Source: Acidimicrobiaceae bacterium (GTDB lineage: Bacteria; Actinomycetota; Acidimicrobiia; Acidimicrobiales; RAAP-2). Taken from it: DNA of 64,000 bases. Under the pieces are notes generated by a model, which was given only the letters and a program-made list of their open reading frames with translations, was not told where the DNA came from and did not search any database. The position numbers were made by a program, and so were the translations under genes. Location: positions 1 to 64,000 of the forward strand of contig PMOI01000020.1 in assembly GCA_003162475.1 (NCBI GenBank), in the 5' to 3' direction. Positions 16,705-25,067 of this stretch are shown piece by piece. Numbering within the stretch: the first letter of the stretch is position 1; every line of letters begins with the position of its first letter.

Positions 16705-16852
16705 GCGCATTACTATAACAGGAAATGACGTGAATATCGCCGATAATGTTCGTTATGTAAAGTCAAAGATGAATTGACTTAGCCGGATATAAAGTTCCCT
16801 TTCCGGACAAACACTGCCCTACAGGGTGCGTTCGATAGTTTTTGAGTACTCC

Positions 16853-17281
16853 ATGTCGCCGAACGTCACTCTCAAGCCGCGTGAATTTGTAATGGCATTG
16901 TCATCTACGGCGCTCGGTGGATTCGTCGGAACGTTGCTGCGCGACCTTCTCACGAGTGTCGATCACTTGCCGTCGCCAACGTCGGGCTCCGTCACGTGGC
17001 CCCAAGAGATTCCTTGGATGCTCTTAGTCATCAACTTTGTCGGCGTGTTCCTCGCCACGCGGCTCTTGCGCGGACCCCTGCGCGCGCACGACCCCAACGA
17101 CTTGATGAGGCTCCTCATCATCACCGGGTTCTTCGGCGGCCTGACCTCCTATTCGGGCCTCTACGTCGACCTCGCGGCAATCTGGCACGTTTGTATTGGC
17201 GGGGCCATCGCCGTGGCACTGGGGGCCATCCTGAGCGGTGTTTTCGCAGGATGGCTCGGACTGATTCGGCATCGTCGATGA
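16853..17281 (+). CDS. crcB: CrcB/Fluc fluoride channel subunit 1
   Basis: Four membrane helices and the family motifs ALGGFVGTLLRD (helix 1) and TGFFGGLTSYSG (helix 3 break) identify a Fluc-type fluoride exporter. Here the usual TTFS of the helix 3 motif reads TSYS, so this subunit is the more divergent of the pair. The start is uncertain: ATG 16853 is chosen, while GTG 16826 would add nine residues; neither has a strong ribosome binding site. The stop overlaps the second crcB start (ATGA), as expected for a heterodimeric pair made together. Confidence 0.85.
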   Translation: MSPNVTLKPREFVMALSSTALGGFVGTLLRDLLTSVDHLPSPTSGSVTWPQEIPWMLLVINFVGVFLATRLLRGPLRAHDPNDLMRLLIITGFFGGLTSYSGLYVDLAAIWHVCIGGAIAVALGAILSGVFAGWLGLIRHRR

Positions 17282-17637
17282 CCTTGTTGCTGATCTCTCT
17301 CTTTGGCGCGTTTGGTTGCGTGGTTCGCTACCTGCTCGAGTACGTCGTTCGACGCCACCATCCCACTAACCGACCGTGGGCTACCGTCGCGGCGAACGCC
17401 ATCGGAAGTGGCATCGCTGGCTACGCGGCCTATCGTCTCGTGGGTGCAGCGGACGTTCATCTGCGTGACGTCGTGCTGACGGGATTCTGTGGGGGACTGA
17501 CGACGTTCTCGTCCGCCTTCGCGATTCCGGCGATCCTGCAGCGTGAACATCATTGGGGCTACTCCCTCACGCTCGTGGTCACTACCCCACTGGCGTGCGC
17601 CGGTCTCTTCACTCTCGGCATGGCGCTCGCCCACTAG
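17278..17637 (+). CDS. crcB: CrcB/Fluc fluoride channel subunit 2
   Basis: A 119-residue protein with four predicted helices, the conserved Asn in ATVAANAIGSG and the signature GFCGGLTTFSSAF. It is the closer match to the CrcB consensus. Overlap with the preceding gene by four bases indicates coupling. Paired crcB genes normally encode two halves of a dual-topology dimer inserted in opposite orientations; that arrangement is inferred here. A longer frame open from 16996 is a shadow of the first crcB gene. Confidence 0.88.
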   Translation: MTLLLISLFGAFGCVVRYLLEYVVRRHHPTNRPWATVAANAIGSGIAGYAAYRLVGAADVHLRDVVLTGFCGGLTTFSSAFAIPAILQREHHWGYSLTLVVTTPLACAGLFTLGMALAH

Positions 17638-17690
17638 AACTGTCGGCGATCGACGGACATGAGGGTCATTGCCGCTGTGCGCAGAGCGAC

Positions 17691-19184
17691 CTAGATCTTG
17701 AGGGGACCTCGCTCCGCCTCGCTGAGACCCGAGAAGTCCGCCGTGCCGGTCGGCACCTTGGGCATCAAACTCGCGACGACGAGCCCGATAACCAGTAGCG
17801 CGACGCCACTGTACGGAGCCCAGACGGTGGGCGCGGTCACTTTGTAGATCGCGCCGTAGATGGCCGCGATCGTGACGAGTCCCCCGACGAGACACGCGAG
17901 GTAGAGCTTTGCCGACTTGGCACTCGCCCTCAGACCACGAAGCGCGCCCACCGCGATGAAGAGGTAGATGACGACGATGGCGAATCCGCCAAAGGTCGAC
18001 ATCCACGAAAACATCGACACGTACTCGGGCAGTCCGTGTGGCGGGGTGGTGGGAATGGCGAAGACCGTGGTCCACGTCACCAACGCGATGACGGCGGCGT
18101 AGGCGACGACGACGAAACCACTCGCGCCCGAGGGCGTTCCGTAGCGAGAGATCTTGGAGAGCGACCGGGGCATGCGTCCGTCCCTGGCGAGGGCGAAGAC
18201 GCCGCGCGAGGCCGAGACCGCGCATCCGATCAGCACGGCGATCATGTCGAAGATCACGACGAGCTCGACGAGACGACGAATACCCACGCCCGCGAATCCG
18301 CCCGTGGCCCTGGGACCAGCGAGCGTGAAGAGAGGCGCTCCCGCGTTTTTGCCGAGTGCGCTCAGATTGAAGTGGAAACCGGAGATCTGCGCGAACGATC
18401 CAATGACGTAAAATACACCTATCACCAGCACCGACGTCAACACGGCTCGCGGAATGTTCTTCTCCGGTCGCTTGGTCTCTTCAGCGAGATTGGCCGACGT
18501 CTCAAACCCCGTGAAGAGCAAGACGCCGTAGAGCACGCCAAAGAAGACACCCTTCCAGTGGGTGGGCGAACTGTTGGCCGAGAAGCCAGTTGAAAGGTGG
18601 TGCACTCCCCCGCTCTTGAAAATGACGTAAAGAGAGAACACGAGAACGACGGAGACGGAAATGAGGGCCAGCGTCAGCTGCACTCGCGTGGACAGCGCGA
18701 CACCCAGGTAGATAATCGTTCCCACTAGCACCAAGAGAGCGACATCCCAGACGAAGTAGTTGACCGGTGCGCGATGAAACTCACTCAGAATTGTGTCGTG
18801 AATGGTGCCGCCAATCATGGGCAAGATGCCAGCACCGAGTGCCAACATCCCCACGTAGTAGAGCCAGCCGGCCGCGGTGCCCACACGCCCGCCGAGACCG
18901 TCAGTCACGTAGTCGTAGAGCGAACCCGCGGCTTGTATCTTTCGGGTGTACTCGGCAATGATCCAGCCGAGACCGGTCACGCCGACGGCCGCGATCACGA
19001 CCGCGAGTGAAGCGGCGTTGCCAGCACCGGTGCCCGTCGCGGCAGTGAGTCCCACGATCAAGGGCACCAAGAACGCAATGGAGAACACTGGTCCCATCAG
19101 ACCAACCGACTGCGCGATCGTGTCGATCAGCGTGAGCTTTCGTTTACCGCCTAGTGACGTCTTCGTGTGATCATTCTTTGCCAT
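17691..19184 (-). CDS. APC-family amino acid/amine permease
   Basis: A 497-residue transporter with about twelve to fourteen hydrophobic segments and the APC-type first helix region (LTLIDTIAQSVGLMGPVFSI). The chosen ATG at 19184 has AGGGGGGA just upstream; the longer frame from 19250 adds 22 residues without family character. It lies next to the PuuD-like hydrolase, in the same orientation and separated by about 90 bases. That neighbourhood suggests it imports the amine or amino acid used by the catabolic island; the substrate is not visible in the sequence. Confidence 0.85.
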   Translation of the reverse strand: MAKNDHTKTSLGGKRKLTLIDTIAQSVGLMGPVFSIAFLVPLIVGLTAATGTGAGNAASLAVVIAAVGVTGLGWIIAEYTRKIQAAGSLYDYVTDGLGGRVGTAAGWLYYVGMLALGAGILPMIGGTIHDTILSEFHRAPVNYFVWDVALLVLVGTIIYLGVALSTRVQLTLALISVSVVLVFSLYVIFKSGGVHHLSTGFSANSSPTHWKGVFFGVLYGVLLFTGFETSANLAEETKRPEKNIPRAVLTSVLVIGVFYVIGSFAQISGFHFNLSALGKNAGAPLFTLAGPRATGGFAGVGIRRLVELVVIFDMIAVLIGCAVSASRGVFALARDGRMPRSLSKISRYGTPSGASGFVVVAYAAVIALVTWTTVFAIPTTPPHGLPEYVSMFSWMSTFGGFAIVVIYLFIAVGALRGLRASAKSAKLYLACLVGGLVTIAAIYGAIYKVTAPTVWAPYSGVALLVIGLVVASLMPKVPTGTADFSGLSEAERGPLKI

Positions 19185-19271
19185 GTCCCCCCTAGGTACA
19201 ACAATGAACGCCCGACGAAAGGTGCTCGTCGCTAAACCGTAAGGGTTCAAACGAACTGCGTCAAGTACCGA

Positions 19272-20000
19272 TCAGGCGAGTAGGCGTTCACTCGCTTCAC
19301 GCACGAGCCACACGAAGGTGGGATCAGGTTTCTTCAACAACTCGGGGTGCCACTGGACCGCGACGATCCGCCCGTCGGGCGTTTCCAGTCCTTCGACCAC
19401 GCCGTCGGAGGCCGTCGCCGAAACGACGAGCCCCTCCCCCACGGTGTCGACCACCTGGTGATGCAACGAATTGACGCCGATCTCGTTTGGGAACAGTCGA
19501 GAGGTCATCGTGCCGTCGACGATGTTGACGCTGTGGGTCGCCTCGTGACCGTCGACGTCCCATTGCGGGTGTCCGGCGCCTTCGTCGAGTTCGACGTGCT
19601 GGCGAAGCGTGCCGCCGAAGACGACGTTCACGAGTTGTAATCCGCGGCAGATCGCCAGCACTGGCAGTTCTCTCGCGCGAGCGGCCGCGAGGAGCGCGAT
19701 CTCCCACTCGTCGCGCTCGGGCTCGAGGACACCGAGGTTGGTGTCGTGCGCCTGGTCGTAGTTCTCAGGGTCGACGTCGGCGCCTCCGGTGAGAACGAGG
19801 CCGTCGAGATGCTCGACCATCTCCGTGACGTCAGCGTCACGCGTGAGTTCCACTGGTAGTCCGCCGGCCAGGGCGACGGACCTGGGATAGTCGCTGAAGT
19901 GAAGATCGAAGTGAATGTCGCTCATGGCGGGAGGAACGTTCGTGCCGAGTACCGACGCCGCCCACCGACGACCCGTAATGCCAATCAGTGGTCTAGCCAT
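19272..20000 (-). CDS. PuuD-like gamma-glutamyl hydrolase (class I glutamine amidotransferase fold)
   Basis: The peptidase C26 family hydrolyses gamma-glutamyl amides such as gamma-glutamyl-GABA. The nucleophile is the Cys in LAICRGLQLVNV, and the catalytic His and Glu lie in VQWHPE; the start PLIGITGRR and LTGGADVDPENY are characteristic. Length is 242 residues. A TAGAAT box six bases upstream predicts a leaderless transcript divergent from the P450. Together with the glutamine-synthetase-like gene at 21319 it would form a glutamylation and deglutamylation pair, as in putrescine or aniline catabolism. Confidence 0.88.
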   Translation of the reverse strand: MARPLIGITGRRWAASVLGTNVPPAMSDIHFDLHFSDYPRSVALAGGLPVELTRDADVTEMVEHLDGLVLTGGADVDPENYDQAHDTNLGVLEPERDEWEIALLAAARARELPVLAICRGLQLVNVVFGGTLRQHVELDEGAGHPQWDVDGHEATHSVNIVDGTMTSRLFPNEIGVNSLHHQVVDTVGEGLVVSATASDGVVEGLETPDGRIVAVQWHPELLKKPDPTFVWLVREASERLLA

Positions 20001-20006
20001 AGCCTG

Positions 20007-20012
20007 ATTCTA
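20007..20012 (-). promoter_or_regulatory. -10 box (TAGAAT) of the PuuD-like gene, leaderless start
   Basis: TAGAAT on the minus strand ends six bases before the ATG at 20000. It faces away from the P450 promoter, so the 77-base gap holds two divergent promoters. Confidence 0.55.
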
Positions 20013-20039
20013 CGCGCCGTCCACCGTCTATGGTCTATT

Positions 20040-20061
20040 GGATACTCGTTTGGTAGCAAAC
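20040..20061. promoter_or_regulatory. Putative operator, copy 1 (upstream of the P450 gene)
   Basis: A 22-bp element beginning GGATACTC and followed by GTTTG-N4-CAAAC, an inverted repeat. The same element, with 17 of 22 positions identical, occurs at 22671-22692. In both places it lies 16-18 bases before a start codon and just before the ribosome binding site, where a repressor would cover the start of transcription. Confidence 0.55.
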
Positions 20062-20077
20062 ATCTTGGGGAGCACCC

Positions 20078-21322
20078 GTGGCCGAGCCGCTAGCTGACAT
20101 CACGTCACACGACACGTACGTCAACGGGGTTCCGCGTGCGACGTTTCGCTACCTTCGCGAAAACGATCCCGTGCATTGGACCGAAGAGTCCAACGGCGGT
20201 CGGGGATTCTGGAGTCTGACGACCTACGATGACGTCCTCTTCGCGAGCCGCACTACTGACGTGTTTTCAAGCCGCCTCGGCATCCGTCTCGAAGACATGG
20301 ACCCCGAGGAGACCGAAGCGCGCCGCACCTTGATGGAAATGGACTCGCCAGAACACACTCGCCTGCGTCGCCTCGTCAGTCGTCCCTTCGCACCGAAGTC
20401 GGTGAACGAGTACGAAGAGGCGATTCGCCAGCTCGCGGTCGAAGTACTCGACTCGCTCGAAGGTGAGCGCGAATTCAACTTCGTCCAACGAGTGGCTCGC
20501 GAACTGCCCATGCGGATGCTGGGCAGGCTCCTCGGACTGCCCGATGACGACCTGGACTGGCTCGTCCTACGCGGCGACGCTCTCATTGGCAACAGTGACC
20601 CCGACTTCACGGAGTTCGTTGTCGACCAGGTCGACACGTCGGCCTATCGACTTCTCCCCTTTCGCTCCCCCGTCGCGCTCGAACTCTTCGAGTACGCCAC
20701 GCACGCGCTCGAAGAGCGTCGAATCACTCCCACGCACGACATCTTGAACGCGTTGTTAGAGCCCACGGCCGACGGCGAGTCACTGGACGACTTGGCCCTA
20801 ATGAACTTCTTCACGCTGATGGTCGCGGCCGGCAACGACACCACGCGCTACACCATGGCGGGAGGCCTCCTGGCCCTGATCGAGCGGCCCGACATCTTCG
20901 AACAAATTCCTTCGATGTCCCTCGAGGAGCGCAAGAGTCTCGTTGACGAGATGCTGCGGTGGACGACCGTGACGATGCACTTTCGCCGTACCGTCACCGT
21001 TGACACGGAACTCAACGGCAAGTCCTTGAAGGCCGGCGACAAAGTGGTTCTCTGGTACGCCTCGGCCAACGACGACGAGAGCCATTTTCAAAACCCCGGT
21101 GAGTTCCAACCCGATCGATCGCCCAACGACCACGTCGCCTTTGGACTGCACAGTCCACACCTCTGTCTTGGCTCGCACCTCGCACGTCTGGAGATGCGAG
21201 TTCTCTTCGAAGAGATCGCCAAGCGCTGGAAGAAGGTGGAACTCGTCGACGAGCCCGAGCGACTGCGTTCGAACTTCATCAGTGGCATCAAGAACCTACC
21301 GATTCGCGTGACCTGGCGTTAG
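20078..21322 (+). CDS. Cytochrome P450 (CYP125/CYP142-like bacterial type)
   Basis: A soluble 414-residue monooxygenase. The I-helix motif AGNDTT (251-256) supplies the oxygen-activation Thr, EMLR (291-294) is the ExxR of helix K, and Cys363 in HLCLGSHLAR binds heme. The heme loop reads FGLHSPHLC (355-363), with Ser359 where Gly is usual. The GTG start is preceded by TGGGGAG. Overall style resembles actinobacterial P450s acting on sterol or terpenoid chains, but the neighbours argue for an aromatic or amine substrate. Its stop overlaps that of the convergent ligase gene. Confidence 0.9.
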   Translation: MAEPLADITSHDTYVNGVPRATFRYLRENDPVHWTEESNGGRGFWSLTTYDDVLFASRTTDVFSSRLGIRLEDMDPEETEARRTLMEMDSPEHTRLRRLVSRPFAPKSVNEYEEAIRQLAVEVLDSLEGEREFNFVQRVARELPMRMLGRLLGLPDDDLDWLVLRGDALIGNSDPDFTEFVVDQVDTSAYRLLPFRSPVALELFEYATHALEERRITPTHDILNALLEPTADGESLDDLALMNFFTLMVAAGNDTTRYTMAGGLLALIERPDIFEQIPSMSLEERKSLVDEMLRWTTVTMHFRRTVTVDTELNGKSLKAGDKVVLWYASANDDESHFQNPGEFQPDRSPNDHVAFGLHSPHLCLGSHLARLEMRVLFEEIAKRWKKVELVDEPERLRSNFISGIKNLPIRVTWR

Positions 21323-22608
21323 AAGAACGGAAGGTACTCGCGAATCTCCCAGTCCGTCGTCGCCGCGGTGAAACGATCCCACTCGGCTCGCTTCACCATG
21401 ACGTGTTGCGCCACGAGATCGCTACCAATCGCTTCGACGAGGGCCGTGTCTGCTTCGAGGACGTCGAGGGCTTCGGCCAGTGAGGCGGGTACGCCCACCG
21501 TCGCGTCGATACTGTCAAGACCATTGCCGCCTTCGGCCTCACCAGGATTGGCCTTCGAGTTGACGCCAAGGAGGGCCGCCTGTAGGACGGCGGCGACCGC
21601 ACTGTGCACGACGGCTGCGCCGTCACTGAGTCGATGCTCGAGGCGAGCGGCGCTGCCACGTTCGTTTGGCACGCGAATCGTCGCGCCACGGTGGTCGTAA
21701 CCCCAGTTTGCCCAGTAACCCGAAAGCGACGCCGGGCGTAGTCGCTTGTACGCGTTGACCGTAGGGGCGCAGAGTCCCGCCAGCGCGCGATGGTGTTCGA
21801 GCAGCCCTCCAATGGCGTGCTTCGCGAGCGCGGAGAGACCGTCAGCACTCGACTCGTCGTTGATGACGTTCTCGCCCTCAGTGTTTTGAAATGAGAAGTT
21901 AACGTGCAGTCCCGATCCCCCGCGATCACTGATCGGCTTGCCCATAAAAGTGACCATCAGTCCGAGTCGGTGCGCCACTTCACGCGCGAGGACCTTGAAG
22001 AGGAATGCGTCGTCAGCCGCCTTCAAGGCGTCGCTGTAGCGCAACGTGAATTCGAACTGGGGGGTGTCGTATTCGGAGTTGACCGACTCGAGAGGTATCT
22101 CGGCGTCGGCGCACGCCGACCAGATGGCGTCAACGAGACCGAAAGGATCGACGGCCGGTCCCGTTCCGTACACGAAGGCGCCCGGGGTCTCCATGGGCTT
22201 CCAACCGCCTTCGCCGTCGGACACGTAGACGTAGGCCTCGAGCTCGATACCGACGAAAGGTTCGTAGCCAATCGCTCGCCAGTCGGCGACGGCCCTGCGA
22301 AGTGCGGCCCGCGGTGAGACCGAGAACGGCGCGCCCTCTCGAACGAGATCGGCGACGACCACGCGAGTGTTGGCTTCCCAACTCGGTCGCAGGTCCGTCA
22401 TGTTGAAGACCGCGTCAAAGTCTGGCAGTCCTTCGTGCCAGTGGCTTCCGGGCGTTTCAGGAGTCATAACGCGGTCGTAGCCGAGCGCCCACGTACCAGT
22501 GCAGTGACGGGTCCCGTGATCGGCCAGGCTGGCGGGTACGTACTTGCCGCGTGCGAGACCGAGATGGTCGGGCCACAACACCCGTACCCGGTCGAATGAA
22601 CTCGTCAT
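21319..22608 (-). CDS. Glutamine-synthetase-like gamma-glutamyl ligase
   Basis: A GS-fold protein of 429 residues related to PuuA/GlnA3-type ligases that join glutamate to amines with ATP. Visible motifs are GIELEAYVYV (metal-binding Glu pair), GGSGLHVNFSF and the late RLEHRLSDGAA segment corresponding to the glutamate-binding Arg region. The long frame starts at 22860, but ATG 22608 gives MTSSFDRVRVLW and has GGAGG upstream. It is divergent from the ring-cleavage operon. The regulatory lid and adenylylation site of housekeeping GS are not evident. The amine substrate is unknown. Confidence 0.88.
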   Translation of the reverse strand: MTSSFDRVRVLWPDHLGLARGKYVPASLADHGTRHCTGTWALGYDRVMTPETPGSHWHEGLPDFDAVFNMTDLRPSWEANTRVVVADLVREGAPFSVSPRAALRRAVADWRAIGYEPFVGIELEAYVYVSDGEGGWKPMETPGAFVYGTGPAVDPFGLVDAIWSACADAEIPLESVNSEYDTPQFEFTLRYSDALKAADDAFLFKVLAREVAHRLGLMVTFMGKPISDRGGSGLHVNFSFQNTEGENVINDESSADGLSALAKHAIGGLLEHHRALAGLCAPTVNAYKRLRPASLSGYWANWGYDHRGATIRVPNERGSAARLEHRLSDGAAVVHSAVAAVLQAALLGVNSKANPGEAEGGNGLDSIDATVGVPASLAEALDVLEADTALVEAIGSDLVAQHVMVKRAEWDRFTAATTDWEIREYLPFF

Positions 22609-22670
22609 GAAGCCTCCAAGGGTGACTTTGGCGAAAGTAGCACGAGAATCGTGACCTTGTTCGTACAATG

Positions 22671-22692
22671 GGATACTCATTTGAGTACAAAC
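22671..22692. promoter_or_regulatory. Putative operator, copy 2 (upstream of the ring-cleavage operon)
   Basis: This copy begins GGATACTC and continues ATTTG-N4-CAAAC; TACTCA and TGAGTA inside it also form a palindrome. A TACAAT -10 candidate lies directly before it at 22664-22669, so the element would overlap the transcription start. It sits in the gap between the divergent ligase and FAH genes and could control both. Confidence 0.55.
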
Positions 22693-22710
22693 GATTTCGG
22701 GGGGGGTCCC

Positions 22711-23604
22711 TTGGAGTATCGCCGCATCCTGCTTGACGGCAACGCGGTCGACGTCACACGTGACGGCGACACGTTGGTGGCTGCGGATGGACGGCGCGTC
22801 GAGGCAGCGACCGCGTCGCACCTGCCCCCGGTCTCGCCTTCGAAGATTCTCTGTTGTCATCTAAACCACGTGTCGCGAGTGCGCGAGTTCGGCATCGAGC
22901 TCCCACCGGCCCCGACGTGGTTTCAAAAGCCCGTCTCAGCCCTCAACACCCACAACGGTGCCGTCGTGCGTCCGGCTAACTGCCGATACCTGAACTACGA
23001 AGGCGAGGTCGCGATAGTCATTGGCCGCACCGCGCGCAACATCAAGCTGGCGGACGCGCCGCACTACGTTGCGGGTTACACCATCGCCAACGACTTCGGC
23101 TTGCACGATTTCCGTGACACGGATGCCGGGTCGATGCTGCGAGTAAAGGGTGCCGACACCTTGTGTCCGATTGGTCCGGGGCTCATCACGGATTGGGACT
23201 TTCACGCCAAGTCCATGCGTACGATCGTGAACGGCGACGTTCGTCAAGACGGCTCCACTGAAGAGATGGCGTGGGACATGCACTACCTCGTCACGGACGT
23301 CGCTCGGCTCATCACGTTGGTGCCCGGCGACGTCATCCTCTCGGGTACGCCGGCGTTCTCTCGGCCGGTCGAACCGGGCGACGTCGTCACCGTTGAAGTA
23401 GAAGGTCTAGGAGCTCTCACCAATCACGTAGTCTCCTCACCCCATCCCGTTAGCGACGAAGTCGGTGCGCAGCCCACCGCGACCGAGGAAGTACTTTCGA
23501 CCACCTATGGGGGTGACTGGGAGTTTCGCGGACAGCGCCGTCCTCATCCCACGGAGCGTTCCGCGCTGCCCTACCCCCGCGTACGACCACGGTTCGAATC
23601 GTGA
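22711..23604 (+). CDS. Fumarylacetoacetate hydrolase family protein, HpaG-like
   Basis: The FAH fold shows the metal ligands in NYEGEVAIVIG (Glu-x-Glu) and the Asp in NDFGLHDFRD, with the LSGTPAF turn and EPGDVVTVEVEGLG near the end. Members include the isomerase/decarboxylase HpaG of homoprotocatechuate breakdown and acylpyruvate hydrolases. Start chosen is TTG 22711, after a G-rich tract; the longer frame from 22651 would place the operator inside the gene. The C-terminus has an extra tail of about 60 residues rich in Pro and Arg. The stop overlaps the dehydrogenase start (GTGA). Confidence 0.85.
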   Translation: MEYRRILLDGNAVDVTRDGDTLVAADGRRVEAATASHLPPVSPSKILCCHLNHVSRVREFGIELPPAPTWFQKPVSALNTHNGAVVRPANCRYLNYEGEVAIVIGRTARNIKLADAPHYVAGYTIANDFGLHDFRDTDAGSMLRVKGADTLCPIGPGLITDWDFHAKSMRTIVNGDVRQDGSTEEMAWDMHYLVTDVARLITLVPGDVILSGTPAFSRPVEPGDVVTVEVEGLGALTNHVVSSPHPVSDEVGAQPTATEEVLSTTYGGDWEFRGQRRPHPTERSALPYPRVRPRFES

Positions 23605-25067
23605 GTGAAGAACGGACCAACGTCGGTGGTGTCGCGGTCGCGACGGGACACTTCATCAACAACGTCCGAGTTTCTTCACACGCCACCTTCGAGGACCGTT
23701 CACCACTCGACTGGTCGTTGAAGCTCGCGGACGTCGCCCGCGGGAACGAGCGCGACGCCGAAGCGGCCGTGAGTGCGGCGCACGTCGCCTTCCCCGCGTG
23801 GGCGGCCCTGAGCCCGCGACAACGCGCGAAGTACCTCCGCCGATTGGCCGATCTGATCGACGAGAACATCGAGCGGATCGCTACCGTCGAATGTCTCGAC
23901 ATGGCCATGCTCTTCGAGAGCCTTCGACTCCGCGTGATCGCCCGCGGTGCTCGGAACTTTCGTGCGTACGCCGATCTCGCTGAGTCCTACGAGTCGAGGC
24001 GTTGGGCATCGAACGGCACGCATAACTCGGTGCTGCGCATGCCCGCGGGACCGACAGTCGTCATCACGCCCTGGAACGCGCCCTTCATGCTCTCGACGTG
24101 GAAGTGCGCGCCGGCTCTCGCCGCGGGCAACACCGTTGTCCTGAAGCCCGCCGAGTGGTCACCGCTGAGTTGCTCGTTGTTGATGGACCTCGCACTCGAG
24201 GCCGAGTTTCCTCCCGGCGTCTTCAACCTGGTGCAGGGAATCGGCGACGAAGTGGGCGCGTCACTCGTCGCCGACGCACGCGTGCGTCGAATCTCCTTTA
24301 CCGGTTCGCCCGAGACCGGACGGCGCATCGGCGTCGCCGCGGCGAAGAATCTCGTCCCCTTTACGGCCGAACTCGGAGGGAAGGGTCCCTTCGTGGTCTT
24401 CGCCGACGCCGACCTCGACCTCGCCGCGGAGAAGGCCGCCTTGATGTACGACGACGCGGGGCAGGTCTGTCTGGCCGGGACGAGACTCATCGTTGAGGCG
24501 AGCATTCGTGACGAGTTTCTCGATCGGCTCACGAACTTGAGCGAGCAACACGTGCTCGGTGACAGCAGAGACCCGGATACCACCATCTCGCCACTCATCC
24601 ACCCCGAGCACTTCGCGCGCGTCGAAGGGTTCGTCAAGCGTTCGCTCGCCGCGGGCGACACGCTCCTCTTCGGTGGCGAACGGTTGAAGGACGACGGTCT
24701 GTGGTTCGAACCGACGTTGATCGAACCGCGCGACAACGACGCCGAGATCGTCCAGCGTGAAGTCTTCGGTCCGGTGTTGACTTTCCAGACGTTCGACGGC
24801 GAGACAGAAGCGATTGAGCTCGCCAACTCTACGAAGTACGGTCTCACCGCGATGGTCTTCACCGCCGACCAGAAGAAGGCCGACCGCTTCGGCGTCGGCG
24901 TTCGAGCGGGAACTATCTGGGTGAACTGTTTTCTCGTTCGTGACCTGACGGCACCCTTCGGCGGAACTGGCATCAGCGGCGTGGGGCGCGAAGGCGGCGA
25001 CTACGCCCTCGACTTCTACAGCGACCTGAAGACCTACCAAGTGAAAGAGGACACCACGCATGGGTGA
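23601..25067 (+). CDS. Aldehyde dehydrogenase, HpaE-like (CHMS dehydrogenase type)
   Basis: An NAD(P)-dependent ALDH of 488 residues. The general-base Glu lies in AELGGKGP, the catalytic Cys in GQVCLAGTR, and the cofactor site in FTGSPETGR. The C-terminal LVRDLTAPFGGTGISGVGREGG resembles 5-carboxymethyl-2-hydroxymuconate semialdehyde dehydrogenase. It overlaps the FAH gene by four bases and the dioxygenase gene by eight, so translation is coupled. Next to an HpaD-like dioxygenase, oxidation of the ring-cleavage semialdehyde is the most likely role; other aldehydes remain possible. Confidence 0.88.
   Translation: MSEERTNVGGVAVATGHFINNVRVSSHATFEDRSPLDWSLKLADVARGNERDAEAAVSAAHVAFPAWAALSPRQRAKYLRRLADLIDENIERIATVECLDMAMLFESLRLRVIARGARNFRAYADLAESYESRRWASNGTHNSVLRMPAGPTVVITPWNAPFMLSTWKCAPALAAGNTVVLKPAEWSPLSCSLLMDLALEAEFPPGVFNLVQGIGDEVGASLVADARVRRISFTGSPETGRRIGVAAAKNLVPFTAELGGKGPFVVFADADLDLAAEKAALMYDDAGQVCLAGTRLIVEASIRDEFLDRLTNLSEQHVLGDSRDPDTTISPLIHPEHFARVEGFVKRSLAAGDTLLFGGERLKDDGLWFEPTLIEPRDNDAEIVQREVFGPVLTFQTFDGETEAIELANSTKYGLTAMVFTADQKKADRFGVGVRAGTIWVNCFLVRDLTAPFGGTGISGVGREGGDYALDFYSDLKTYQVKEDTTHG

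Noticed and set aside
16711..16852. Fluoride riboswitch before crcB
   Set aside because: I could not match the aptamer's conserved segments; only CCGGA repeats and a TATAAA box are visible.
16996..17277. Extension of the second crcB frame over the first
   Set aside because: The upstream part is a frame-shifted reading of the first crcB gene; ATG 17278 gives a normal CrcB.
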